The notes under the pieces were generated by a model. That model saw only the letters and a list, made by a program, of their open reading frames with translations. It ran no database searches and was not told the DNA's origin. Both the position numbers and the translations under genes were made by a program. From Acidobacteriota bacterium (GTDB taxonomy: Bacteria > Acidobacteriota > Vicinamibacteria > Vicinamibacterales > UBA8438), in contig DQEK01000430.1 in the NCBI GenBank assembly GCA_003533545.1, forward strand, positions 639 to 9,078: a stretch of DNA of 8,440 nucleotides, given 5' to 3'. The first letter of the stretch is position 1; each line of letters opens with the position of its first letter. This document shows positions 1 to 8,266 of this stretch, one piece after another.

Positions 1-44
1 CGTGGGAAACAGGAAGGCTCCGGTGTGAAGTTGGAACGAAATGG

Positions 45-57
45 TCGGGGTCCCCGA
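45..57. repeat. 13-bp palindrome beside parS
   Basis: TCGGGG-T-CCCCGA is a perfect inverted repeat around one central base. It ends 9 bp before the parS site. The arms nearly touch, so it would work better as a site for a dimeric DNA-binding protein than as an RNA hairpin. No known binding protein is assigned; the function is unknown. Confidence 0.45.
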
Positions 58-66
58 TGTACGGGC

Positions 67-82
67 TGTTCCACGTGAAACA
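67..82. promoter_or_regulatory. parS: parS centromere site (ParB-binding)
   Basis: The 16-mer TGTTCCACGTGAAACA fits the widely conserved bacterial parS consensus TGTTNCACGTGAAACA at every fixed position; its two arms differ from perfect symmetry at one base. ParB binds this site through its helix-turn-helix, loads as a CTP-bound clamp and spreads sideways. The parA and parB genes begin about 400 bp downstream, which supports the call. It is the only full parS seen in the window, though chromosomes often carry several near the origin, so this segment is probably origin-proximal. Confidence 0.88.
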
Positions 83-93
83 ATTCTCAGCGG

Positions 94-142
94 TGTGGAG
101 TCTGTGCCCGGGGCCGGAAGGCGTTGAGCTTGTGGGGTCTGT
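94..142 (+). repeat. Pair of 12-bp direct repeats
   Basis: TGTGGAGTCTGT (94-105) and TGTGGGGTCTGT (131-142) differ at one base and start 37 bp apart. A shorter relative, GGAGTCTG, recurs at 292-299. They lie just downstream of parS in non-coding DNA. No function is known, and chance cannot be excluded for repeats this short. Confidence 0.35.
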
Positions 143-316
143 TATCCGGTTAGAGTCGACGCAGCCCGCTAGCGGTGGCCCCCACGGCAGCCAGTTGAGC
201 TAACAACGGATTCTCCACCCGGCCTACAACAGGGCAGGCAAGTGAGGCCGCAAGGGCGCGCTCAGCAGGCGATATCCACTGGCTTTCCTTGGGAGTCTGC
301 GAACGAGTGCAAGGGG

Positions 317-386
317 GTTTCTGTTGTGACGAGGAAACTAGCGCAGATGAAACATTTACAGTGGTTTCCTGGCGTCGCCACGAAAC
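317..386. repeat. Cluster of five GAAAC/GTTTC pentamers
   Basis: The pentamer GAAAC, or its complement GTTTC, occurs at 317-321 (GTTTC), 334-338, 349-353 (both GAAAC), 364-368 (GTTTC) and 382-386 (GAAAC). Centres are 17, 15, 15 and 18 bp apart. Two units form a longer perfect inverted repeat, AGGAAAC (332-338) with GTTTCCT (364-370). GAAAC is the core of the parS arm, so these may be degenerate ParB half-sites or an operator for another regulator. They end about 27 bp before the putative parA -35 element, where they could affect transcription. This interpretation is inference. Confidence 0.4.
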
Positions 387-412
387 ATCACCGCGCAGCG
401 ACTGATATTTGC

Positions 413-441
413 TTGCTGAAAAAATGCATGCGGAGTAAAAT
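413..441 (+). promoter_or_regulatory. Putative sigma70-type promoter of parA
   Basis: TTGCTG (413-418) and TAAAAT (436-441) are separated by 17 bp. The -10 element matches the TATAAT consensus at five of six positions and lies in an unusually A+T-rich patch; the -35 keeps only the TTG. Transcription would start near 448, giving a leader of about 40 nt before the parA ATG. The pentamer cluster lies immediately upstream. Confidence 0.42.
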
Positions 442-488
442 AAGCGAGCAATGGAACGCAATATGTTGTTCGACCGAGCTTTTAGGTC

Positions 489-1298
489 ATGACGCATAAT
501 ACGCGAATTATAACCATTTCTAATCAGAAGGGTGGTGTTGGCAAGACGACCACCGCCATAAACCTTGCTGCGTCGTTGGCCATGGCGGACCGCACAGTGT
601 TGCTCGTCGATCTCGATCCTCAATCCAACCTGACGAGTGGCGTCGGACTCAACGCGGCGGCGGGACACGGGCACACGGTTTACCAGGCCCTGACCGCGGA
701 AGCTGCCCCCGACCCATCGGACTTTGCCGTGCCGAGCGGCGTGACGGGGATGTATCTCATTCCTGCCGATCGGCATCTCACCGGAGCCGAGCTAGAACTT
801 GTCAGCGCCTCGCAACGTGAGTCCCGCCTGCGTCATTTTCTTCATCAAGCCCGCGGCCGCTACGACTACATCTTCATCGATACCCCCCCCTCACTCGGCC
901 TCCTTACCTTGAATGCACTCGTGGCGGCAGATTCGGTCCTGATCCCTTTGAATTGCGAATATTTCGCGCTGGAGGGCCTGGCCGAACTCATCGCCACGAT
1001 GGGACGTGTCCAGTCCGGCTTGAACCCCGGACTGCACATTGAGGGGGTTCTGCTCACCATGGCCGATGCTCGTACTCGCCTGGGAAAGCAAGTTGCAGGT
1101 GAGGTGCGAACCCATTTCAAAGGAAAAGTCTATCGGACGACCATCCCGCGCAACATCCGGCTGGGTGAAGCACCTAGCTTTGGCCTCCCGGTAATTCTCC
1201 ATGACGTCCGCTCGACAGGCGCTGAAGCGTATTTGGCGCTGGCGCGCGAAATGTTGGAGCACCATGCTCCGGCGTCGGTTCCAGACGTGATTCTGTAG
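489..1298 (+). CDS. parA: Chromosome-partitioning ATPase ParA (Soj)
   Basis: This 269-residue protein is a ParA/MinD-type P-loop ATPase that cycles between ATP-bound DNA-binding dimers and free monomers, and with ParB moves origin regions apart. The deviant Walker A motif KGGVGKTT is at residues 14-21 with the signature lysine K14. DLDPQSN (41-47) is the switch segment, FIDTPPS (129-135) is Walker B with D131, and [17 protein letters not shown] (219-235) is the family's C-terminal signature. There is no N-terminal helix-turn-helix extension, so it is the short chromosomal form rather than the long plasmid type. An in-frame TAG at 483-485 rules out an upstream start. The Shine-Dalgarno is poor: only AGG at 484-486, very close to the ATG. 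parB follows after 17 nt, so the two form an operon. Identification is firm. Confidence 0.96.
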   Translation: MTHNTRIITISNQKGGVGKTTTAINLAASLAMADRTVLLVDLDPQSNLTSGVGLNAAAGHGHTVYQALTAEAAPDPSDFAVPSGVTGMYLIPADRHLTGAELELVSASQRESRLRHFLHQARGRYDYIFIDTPPSLGLLTLNALVAADSVLIPLNCEYFALEGLAELIATMGRVQSGLNPGLHIEGVLLTMADARTRLGKQVAGEVRTHFKGKVYRTTIPRNIRLGEAPSFGLPVILHDVRSTGAEAYLALAREMLEHHAPASVPDVIL

Positions 1299-1315
1299 CC
1301 TGAAAGTAGAAAACT

Positions 1316-2170
1316 ATGGCAAAGACCCGCGCAGCGCTTGGCCGAGGCCTGAGCGCGCTCCTGCCCGAACCCGAAACTTCCGAGCCCACTGATCGTTCCA
1401 CCGAGGTGGACCTCGACCGGTTGACACCAAATCGGATGCAGCCGCGAACCGCCATCGACCAATCGAAACTCGACGAGTTAGCGCAATCCATTCGAAGCAG
1501 TGGGGTCATCCAGCCGATCATCGTCCGTCGCCTCGACAGCGATTCGTTTGAAATTGTGGCCGGTGAACGCCGGTGGCGGGCAGCACAGCGCGCGGGTCTC
1601 CTGCGTGTACCGATCGTCGTGCGGGAGGTCTCGGATGATAAGTTGCTTGAACTCGCGCTGATCGAAAATCTTCAACGCGAAAATCTCAACCCCATTGAAG
1701 AGGCGGAGGCCTACGAGCACCTTCTCGCCGACTACGGAATGACCCAGGAGGCGGTCGCTGCCGCCGTCGGGAAAGACCGAGCGACGGTTGCAAACTACGT
1801 CCGCCTCTTGGGCCTTCCCGCAGAACTTCAGGCGGACGTGGCAAGTGGTGTTCTGACAATGGGGCATGCTCGGGCGCTGCTCAGCGCGGGAGAGCCAGGC
1901 GCTCAGCGTCGAGCGGCTCGTGAGGTAGTCGCGCGGGGTCTATCGGTTAGAGAAACGGAGGACCATGTTAAGAAGCTCGGCCAGCCGAAGGCGGCTGTTT
2001 CATCTGCCCCAGAACAGGACGTTCACGACAGGGCGGCACAAGACCGACTCCGGGCTGCCCTCGGCACGCGCGTCCGGATCGTCCGGAAGGGTGGCCAGGG
2101 CCGTATTGAAATTGCCTTCACGTCGGAGGGAGAGTTGCAGCGTTTATTCGACCAGTTGACGGCATCTTGA
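1316..2170 (+). CDS. parB: Chromosome-partitioning protein ParB (Spo0J)
   Basis: ParB is a CTP-dependent DNA clamp that loads at parS, spreads along flanking DNA and stimulates ParA ATPase. Its 284 residues show the standard order. The N-terminal LGRGLSALL (8-16) is the usual ParA-contacting segment. Next is the CTP-binding ParB/Srx domain, with GVIQPI (63-68), GERRWR (83-88) and ENLQRENLNPIEEA (117-130). A helix-turn-helix for parS recognition spans about 142-166 (GMTQEAVAAAVGKDRATV). A linker around 220-236 leads to a C-terminal dimerisation domain ending IEIAFTSEGELQRLFDQL. All nucleotide-binding boxes look intact, so an active CTPase clamp is expected. The gene starts at ATG 17 nt after parA, with only a weak GAAAG upstream. 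A parS site at 67-82 is its likely target. Confidence 0.96.
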   Translation: MAKTRAALGRGLSALLPEPETSEPTDRSTEVDLDRLTPNRMQPRTAIDQSKLDELAQSIRSSGVIQPIIVRRLDSDSFEIVAGERRWRAAQRAGLLRVPIVVREVSDDKLLELALIENLQRENLNPIEEAEAYEHLLADYGMTQEAVAAAVGKDRATVANYVRLLGLPAELQADVASGVLTMGHARALLSAGEPGAQRRAAREVVARGLSVRETEDHVKKLGQPKAAVSSAPEQDVHDRAAQDRLRAALGTRVRIVRKGGQGRIEIAFTSEGELQRLFDQLTAS

Positions 2171-2175
2171 GGGTC

Positions 2176-2203
2176 GTGCCGCGGCTCGCCGACCGCGCCG
2201 CAC
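2176..2203 (+). other. GC-rich stem-loop after parB
   Basis: GTGC-CGCGG (2176-2184) can pair with CCGCG-(CC)-GCAC (2193-2203) around an 8-base loop, with a two-base bulge on the 3' side. It begins 5 nt after the parB stop and lacks a T-run, so it is not a standard intrinsic terminator. It may slow 3'-end decay of the parAB message, or be a factor-dependent end. The following promoter begins right after it. Confidence 0.35.
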
Positions 2204-2208
2204 CGATA

Positions 2209-2217
2209 TGTTATAGT
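2209..2217 (+). promoter_or_regulatory. Putative extended -10 promoter of the F1 operon
   Basis: TGT-TATAGT has the TGn extension followed by a -10 hexamer matching TATAAT at five of six positions. It stands out in otherwise G+C-rich intergenic DNA. No good -35 hexamer lies 16-18 bp upstream, which extended -10 promoters can tolerate. Transcription would start near 2224, giving a leader of roughly 119 nt before atpH. Confidence 0.42.
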
Positions 2218-2236
2218 TCACCGTTCGGCCCGCTCG

Positions 2237-2283
2237 GGTTGGAACACTACTCGTCCTCTCGCGCCCAACCGGCACCAGTGTCC
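2237..2283 (+). other. Possible alternative stems in the atp leader
   Basis: GGTTGG (2237-2242) can pair with CCAACC (2265-2270). GGAACACT (2241-2248) can instead pair with AGTGTCC (2277-2283), with one bulged A. The two pairings share bases 2241-2242 and so exclude each other. They lie in the predicted atp leader. Both stems are short with long loops, so this is only a candidate regulatory structure. Confidence 0.22.
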
Positions 2284-2342
2284 AGGCTCTGAAGTCGCGC
2301 GCGGGATCGGATTTTGGGGCACTCGACCGGCTACTCAGACCT

Positions 2343-2888
2343 ATGACGAACCGCACCGTCGCCGCGCGTTACGCCCGCGCGCTCTTCGACGTCAGCGTTA
2401 AGGACCGTGACCCGCGACAGGTGGACGCGGAACTCGCGGGGTTTGCGGATCTGGTCGATGGGCACGAAACGTTGCGGAGATTGCTACTAAGCCCGGCGAT
2501 TCCGACGGCTCGCAAACGTGCCATCGTGGCGGAACTCCTTGTCCGGCTTGGTGAGGTGCTTCCCCCGGTGTCGAAACTCGTGATGTTGCTGGCGGAGCGG
2601 GACCGGTTCGGGCTTCTACCGGACATCCTACGCTCCTATCGTGCGCGTCTGCGTGACCACCTCGGGGTCGTCCAGGCCCAGGTCACGACGGCCAAGCCTC
2701 TGACGCCGGAGCGGACCGCCGCTATTGAACAAAGGCTGGCGGATGCTAGCGGCTGCAAGGTAAGTCTGACGACCGACGTTGAGCCCGAGCTCCTGGGCGG
2801 GGTCGTGGCACGAGTCGGCACGACAGTCTACGACGCGAGTGTTGTGCGACATCTCGAACGCATACGCGAGACCTTGGTGGAGCGCTAA
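2343..2888 (+). CDS. atpH: F1 ATP synthase delta subunit
   Basis: The delta subunit (OSCP homologue) sits on top of the F1 head and joins it to the peripheral stalk made of b subunits. The 181 residues match the usual family length. The N-terminal six-helix domain begins with YARALF (10-15) and includes [15 protein letters not shown] (82-95). The C-terminal domain carries the conserved [20 protein letters not shown] (148-167). The ATG has no clear Shine-Dalgarno. It is the first gene of the F1 operon and follows 172 non-coding bases after parB. The b-subunit gene atpF, which normally sits directly upstream, is missing, so its stalk partner must be encoded elsewhere. atpA follows after 59 nt. 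Confidence 0.95.
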   Translation: MTNRTVAARYARALFDVSVKDRDPRQVDAELAGFADLVDGHETLRRLLLSPAIPTARKRAIVAELLVRLGEVLPPVSKLVMLLAERDRFGLLPDILRSYRARLRDHLGVVQAQVTTAKPLTPERTAAIEQRLADASGCKVSLTTDVEPELLGGVVARVGTTVYDASVVRHLERIRETLVER

Positions 2889-2947
2889 TCGCTTTCGCGA
2901 AGGACGGTAATCACGAGCCATCAACGTGCAGGACGGAAGTAGCAGCA

Positions 2948-4477
2948 ATGACCATTAAGGCGGAAGAGATTACTCAGATCATTCGAGACCAGATAGGTGA
3001 CTACACCGTTGATGTCGACGTGGCGGAAGTTGGCACTGTGGTTTCAGTTGGCGACGGGATCGCACAGATACATGGCATCGAACGGGTCATGGCGACCGAG
3101 ATGCTTGAGTTTCCGCATGGGATTTTCGGTTTGGCGCTGAACCTCGAAGAAGAAAGCGTTGGAGCCGTCCTGCTCGGCGAGAGCGCCGAGATCAAGGAGG
3201 GTGACACGGTCAAACGCACTGGCCGCATTATTTCGGTGCCGGTCGGGGAAGCCCTACTGGGCAGAGTCGTTAACGCGTTGGGTCAGCCGATCGATGGCAA
3301 GGGGCCCATCGCTACAAGCGAAACGGCGCCGGTCGAGAAAATTGCTCCAGGAGTTGTGGACCGCCAGCCGGTGAAACAGCCGTTGCAAACTGGCCTGAAG
3401 GCCATCGACACGATGGTGCCGATCGGCCGAGGACAACGGGAACTGATCATTGGTGACAGACAGACCGGCAAGACGGCGGTTGCTATCGACACGATCTTGA
3501 ATCAGCAGGGAAAAGACGTAGTTTGCATCTACAACGCGATCGGGCAGAAGCGTTCGACTGTCGCGCAAGTTGTTAAGACACTTGAGGATGCGGGCGCGCT
3601 TGAGTACACCATCGTTGTCGCTTCGACTGCCTCTGACCCGGCACCGTTGCTCTTCCTGAGCCCTTACTCAGCGTGTGCGATGGGGGAGTATTTTCGTGAT
3701 AGTGGCAGGCATGCGCTCTGTGTCTATGACGACCTGTCGAAGCACGCCCAGGCCTACCGAGAGATCTCGTTGCTCCTGCGTCGACCGCCTGGACGTGAGG
3801 CGTATCCAGGAGACGTTTTCTACCTGCATTCACGGCTGCTTGAACGGGCGGCCATGATGAGCGATGCGCGCGGTTCGGGGTCGTTGACTGCCTTGCCCGT
3901 GATTGAAACCCAGGCGGGCGACCTGTCGGCCTATATTCCGACCAACGTCATTTCGATCACCGACGGGCAGATTTTCCTTGAGTTAGACCTTTTCAATCAA
4001 GGCGTCCGTCCGGCGATCAATGTCGGCAATTCGGTTTCGCGGGTCGGGGGATCGGCGCAAGTGAAGGGGATGCGTCAAGTGGCAGGGACCTTGCGCCTCG
4101 ACTTGGCCCAATTTAGGGAACTGGCGGCGTTCGCCCAGTTTGCGAGCGATCTCGATAAGGCAACTTTGGCACAGCTCAACCGGGGCAAGCGCCTCGTAGA
4201 GGTGCTGAAGCAAGGCCAGTACGAACCCCTGCCGGTTGAAAAGCAAATACTGATCGTCTACGCGGGGACGAAAGGTTTCCTCGACGTTGTGGTTGAGGAA
4301 GACATTCGAGAGTACGAAGCGGAGTTGTACCGATTCCTGGAGAGCCGCGAGCCGTCACTGCTCAATGATTTAGCCGAGCGGGCGAAGATCGACGACGATC
4401 TGGAGGCTCGAATTGGGGCCGTGCTAAAAGAATTCACGGAGCAGTTCACCGCGGCACGCAAGACTACAGCGGCGTAG
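2948..4477 (+). CDS. atpA: F1 ATP synthase alpha subunit
   Basis: Alpha alternates with beta in the F1 hexamer, binds nucleotide without turning it over, and donates the arginine finger to the catalytic sites. At 509 residues it is full length. The N-terminal beta-barrel covers about 25-95. The P-loop GDRQTGKT is at 169-176 and a Walker B-like strand with D261 (ALCVYDDLS) follows. The alpha/beta signature [10 protein letters not shown] (355-364) runs directly into R365, the arginine-finger position. The C-terminal helical domain completes the protein. GGAAG (2935-2939) lies 8 nt before the ATG and supports this start. No truncation or missing key residue was seen. Confidence 0.97.
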   Translation: MTIKAEEITQIIRDQIGDYTVDVDVAEVGTVVSVGDGIAQIHGIERVMATEMLEFPHGIFGLALNLEEESVGAVLLGESAEIKEGDTVKRTGRIISVPVGEALLGRVVNALGQPIDGKGPIATSETAPVEKIAPGVVDRQPVKQPLQTGLKAIDTMVPIGRGQRELIIGDRQTGKTAVAIDTILNQQGKDVVCIYNAIGQKRSTVAQVVKTLEDAGALEYTIVVASTASDPAPLLFLSPYSACAMGEYFRDSGRHALCVYDDLSKHAQAYREISLLLRRPPGREAYPGDVFYLHSRLLERAAMMSDARGSGSLTALPVIETQAGDLSAYIPTNVISITDGQIFLELDLFNQGVRPAINVGNSVSRVGGSAQVKGMRQVAGTLRLDLAQFRELAAFAQFASDLDKATLAQLNRGKRLVEVLKQGQYEPLPVEKQILIVYAGTKGFLDVVVEEDIREYEAELYRFLESREPSLLNDLAERAKIDDDLEARIGAVLKEFTEQFTAARKTTAA

Positions 4478-4528
4478 TCGGGGTCAAGCACTGGTAGCCC
4501 AAGCTATAGCGCCCAGAAAGTTTTCTTA

Positions 4529-5404
4529 GTGCCTTCTCTTTTAGACCTTCGCAGACGGCTTCGCGCGGTGAAATCGACCCAGCAGATCACCAAAGCGATG
4601 AAAGCCATTGCTGCATCGCGGCTTGGTAAAGCACAGGGTCAGATTCTAGGAGCCCGGCCGTTCGCTCAGCAGATACAGCGCGTGCTCAGTGGATTGGCAA
4701 CGCAAGTAGATACAGCAACACACCCGCTGCTGGCCCAACGCAACCCAGATGCGCCTGTACGCCCGACGCTGGTGGTCGTGGTGACAGCCGACAAAGGTCT
4801 TTGCGGTGGTTTTAATTCAAACATAATCAAAGAAGCCAGGGGTGTAATCGCCGGTTGCGGTGCAGCTGGCGCTTCACTCGGCTTGGTTGGGCGGAAGGGC
4901 CGCGACTTCTTCCGGAAGCGTGGATTCGAGGTCCGTTTCGAGGAGGTCGACGTTTTCAGTCAGTTGAAGTACAGCCACGCCCAAGCGATCGGTCATGCCG
5001 CGATTGAGGCGTTCATTGCGGGTGAAGTGGATTCGGTGCAATTGGTCTACAACGAGTTTAAGAGCGTGCTTCAGCAGCGGGTTGTGGTCGACCAGGTGCT
5101 CCCGATCAAACCGGTCCAGAATGAGCCGGCCAGTAGCGACGAACGACTTCCCGACTATCTTTACGAACCGGACCCGGCCAGTATTTTCGACAAGCTGATT
5201 CCGCAGTACGTAGATGTTCAGTTCTACCGAGCGCTGCTCGAGTCGGCCGCGGCGGAACACGCCGCGCGATTGACGGCCATGGAGGCTGCGAGCAACAACG
5301 CCACGGAGATGATTGAGGACCTAACGTTGTACATGAACAAGGTGCGGCAGGCGACGATCACCGGGGAAATCATTGAAATTGTGTCCGGTGCTGAGGCGAT
5401 CTAG
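4529..5404 (+). CDS. atpG: F1 ATP synthase gamma subunit
   Basis: Gamma is the rotating central shaft of F1, and its coiled coil turns inside the alpha3-beta3 head. The protein has 291 residues. It opens with the typical N-terminal coiled-coil sequence MPSLLDLRRRLRAVKSTQQI, which also contains the family start, so the GTG at 4529 is the correct initiator despite being a rarer codon. ADKGLCGGFNSNI (87-99) marks the central Rossmann-like domain. ITGEIIEIVSGAEA (277-290) matches the gamma-subunit signature at the C-terminal helix. AGAAAG (4515-4520), 8 nt upstream, is the best ribosome-binding candidate. It lies 51 nt after atpA and is transcribed with it. Confidence 0.96.
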   Translation: MPSLLDLRRRLRAVKSTQQITKAMKAIAASRLGKAQGQILGARPFAQQIQRVLSGLATQVDTATHPLLAQRNPDAPVRPTLVVVVTADKGLCGGFNSNIIKEARGVIAGCGAAGASLGLVGRKGRDFFRKRGFEVRFEEVDVFSQLKYSHAQAIGHAAIEAFIAGEVDSVQLVYNEFKSVLQQRVVVDQVLPIKPVQNEPASSDERLPDYLYEPDPASIFDKLIPQYVDVQFYRALLESAAAEHAARLTAMEAASNNATEMIEDLTLYMNKVRQATITGEIIEIVSGAEAI

Positions 5405-5431
5405 AAGAATTGTGTGAACAAAATAACGGTG

Positions 5432-6949
<1,518 letters not shown>

Positions 6950-6952
6950 GCC

Positions 6953-6983
6953 GGAAACGCGATCCACGCGACAACTAGTTTCC
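6953..6983 (+). repeat. Inverted repeat between atpD and atpC
   Basis: GGAAAC (6953-6958) and GTTTCC (6978-6983) are perfect six-base complements. A smaller GCG/CGC pair (6959-6961 with 6967-6969) lies inside them. The element starts 3 nt after the atpD stop and has no T-run. It could stabilise the atpD message or lower atpC expression; the stem is short, so confidence is low. Confidence 0.3.
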
Positions 6984-7004
6984 CAGAGTAGATGGACTTC
7001 TGCG

Positions 7005-7427
7005 ATGCCTATGCCCGGACACCTTACGTTGGAAATCGTCACCCCGGACCGCGCCGTCGTCAGCCAGCGCGTTGATGAAGTGCAGGTTCCTGGGGGGGAT
7101 GGTTCGTTTGGTGTACTTCCTGGGCACACCCCGTTGCTGACCACCTTGCAGGTCGGCGAGTTGTGGTATCGAACGGGCGAGGAAACAGCTCGCGTTGCTG
7201 TGTCGTTTGGGTTTGCTGAAGTGCAACCTGACCGCCTCACGATTTTGGCGCAGATGGCTGAATCCGCAGAAGACATCGACACGACGCGCGCCGAGGCGGC
7301 ACGAAAACGCGCTGCGGACCGGTTGGCACAACCGAGCGCCAACATTGACATTGGGCGCGCGCGTGTGGCTCTGCAGAAGTCCTTGGTGCGATTGAAAATC
7401 GTGAGCCAAGGCAACATTCGGGACTGA
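7005..7427 (+). CDS. atpC: F1 ATP synthase epsilon subunit
   Basis: Epsilon joins the gamma foot to the c-ring and, through its C-terminal helices, can inhibit ATP hydrolysis. The 140 residues fit the bacterial form. The beta-sandwich domain (about 6-90) contains VPGGDGSFGVLPGHTPLLT (28-46) and FGFAEVQPDRLTILA (68-82). A C-terminal two-helix region (about 91-135) with many Arg and Ala residues is complete, so the inhibitory hairpin is likely present. Two in-frame ATGs, 7005 and 7011, are both possible starts. Neither has a clear Shine-Dalgarno; the upstream one is chosen by default. It is the last gene of the F1 set. No obvious terminator lies in the 71 nt before the next gene. Confidence 0.93.
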   Translation: MPMPGHLTLEIVTPDRAVVSQRVDEVQVPGGDGSFGVLPGHTPLLTTLQVGELWYRTGEETARVAVSFGFAEVQPDRLTILAQMAESAEDIDTTRAEAARKRAADRLAQPSANIDIGRARVALQKSLVRLKIVSQGNIRD

Positions 7428-7485
7428 ATCACTGACCCTCCACGGCCCTATCGCTTGGGTTCCCGCGGCGAGTGCGCGACAATTC

Positions 7486-7491
7486 AGGAGG
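7486..7491 (+). promoter_or_regulatory. Strong Shine-Dalgarno of the phosphatase gene
   Basis: AGGAGG lies 7 nt before the ATG at 7499 and is the best ribosome-binding site in the window. It fixes that start over an in-frame GTG at 7472, which would run through the Shine-Dalgarno itself. Confidence 0.8.
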
Positions 7492-7498
7492 CGAGCTC

Positions 7499-8266
7499 AT
7501 GCGCGTTTCCTTTGCTTCGGCTACTGACACCGGTCTGCGGCGATCCGTTAACGAGGACGATCTCTCTGTCCGGGAGGACCTGGGCCTGTTCGTTGTGGCC
7601 GATGGAATGGGTGGCCATGTGGCCGGCGAAGTGGCCTCGAAGGCCGCCATCGAGGGGATCGTGGCCTTCGTGGAGGCGACAGTCTCCATGTCGCCGGACC
7701 AAACGTGGCCGTTTCCGTTCGACCCTGCGTTGAGTGCCAACGGCAACCGTTTAGCCGCCGGTTTCAGAATGGGCAACCGTCGATTGTCGACCATGACGGC
7801 GTCGTCGCCGGAACTTAGAACAATGGCGACCACAGCCGTGGCGGTCCTTATCGATGGCGGGACTCTGACCCTCGCGCACGTAGGCGACAGCCGCATTTAT
7901 CGGTTGCGGCGCGGAACACTTGAGCGACTGACCTGCGACCATTCCTGGGTGGAAGAGCGAGTCCGTGCGGGACTACTCAGTGAAGACCAAGCTCGCAATC
8001 ATCGTGACCGCCATATTGTGACGCGAGCCATCGACGGTCGGGAAAACCTTGAGATCGATATAGAGGAATTGGCGCTGGAACCTCAAGATCGACTCCTGCT
8101 CTGTTCTGACGGCGCGACCGCGGTCCTCACTGATGATGAGATCCGCGAGGTGCTCAGTCGCGACAGCAGCCTCAACGACCTGTGCAACGCGCTCGTGCAG
8201 GGCGCCAACGACGGCGGGGGCCCGGATAACGTGACCGCGATCGTGCTTGAGATCAATGCTGTCTAA
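7499..8266 (+). CDS. PP2C-family (PPM) serine/threonine phosphatase
   Basis: This 255-residue soluble protein is a metal-dependent PPM/PP2C phosphatase of the bacterial Stp/PrpC type, removing phosphate from Ser/Thr residues on proteins. Motifs run in order: RSVNED (15-20, D20), ADGMGGH (34-40, with metal ligand D35), TTAV (111-114), AHVGDSRIYRL (126-136), CSDGA (202-206, D204) and GGPDNVTAI (240-248, D243). All expected metal-binding aspartates are present, so it should be active. No membrane segment, signal peptide or extra sensor domain is visible. It follows atpC after 71 nt, and its last 11 bases overlap the next gene, a polysaccharide-type export permease. No partner Ser/Thr kinase is visible in the window. 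Substrates are unknown. Confidence 0.93.
   Translation: MRVSFASATDTGLRRSVNEDDLSVREDLGLFVVADGMGGHVAGEVASKAAIEGIVAFVEATVSMSPDQTWPFPFDPALSANGNRLAAGFRMGNRRLSTMTASSPELRTMATTAVAVLIDGGTLTLAHVGDSRIYRLRRGTLERLTCDHSWVEERVRAGLLSEDQARNHRDRHIVTRAIDGRENLEIDIEELALEPQDRLLLCSDGATAVLTDDEIREVLSRDSSLNDLCNALVQGANDGGGPDNVTAIVLEINAV

Larger units (their letters stand above)
1..488. other. Non-coding region upstream of parA
   Basis: No recognisable gene lies in these 488 bases. A reading frame open from base 3 to the stop at 201-203, and short frames on either strand, encode nothing resembling a known family. In particular no end of rsmG or mnmG, the usual neighbours of parAB, is visible. What the region does hold is listed separately: a parS site, a 13-bp palindrome, a pair of direct repeats, a cluster of GAAAC/GTTTC pentamers and a promoter for parA. 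The left edge could still be the tail of an unrecognised gene. Confidence 0.6.

Noticed and set aside
1..11. CGTGGGAAACA at the left edge as half of a second parS
   Set aside because: Two extra G bases separate CGTG from AAACA, which breaks the parS spacing, and the other half lies outside the window.
3..203. A plus-strand frame open from the left edge, containing FHVKQF across parS, possibly the end or start of an rsmG-like gene
   Set aside because: The F-H-V-K string simply comes from translating parS, and the remainder shows no methyltransferase motif or family-like C-terminus.
142..279. DnaA-box-like sequences (TTATCCGGT 142-150, TTCTCCACC 210-218, ATATCCACT 271-279)
   Set aside because: They match TTATCCACA at only 6-7 of 9 positions, are irregularly spaced, and no A+T-rich unwinding region adjoins them, so an origin call is not supported.
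326..353. Hammerhead-ribozyme-like core (TGACGAG then GAAAC)
   Set aside because: The required C before TGA is a G, stem II between GA and GAA is missing, and no cleavage-site helix could be found.
242..499. An 85-codon plus-strand frame overlapping the parA start
   Set aside because: It has no recognisable motif, starts at a codon without a ribosome-binding site, and spans the proposed parA promoter.
150..776. A 208-codon minus-strand frame running through the start of parA
   Set aside because: It lies opposite the firmly identified parA and its translation resembles no known family; it is a by-product of G+C-rich coding sequence.
7472..7498. An earlier GTG start for the phosphatase
   Set aside because: It would translate through the AGGAGG at 7486-7491; the PP2C fold begins right after the ATG at 7499.
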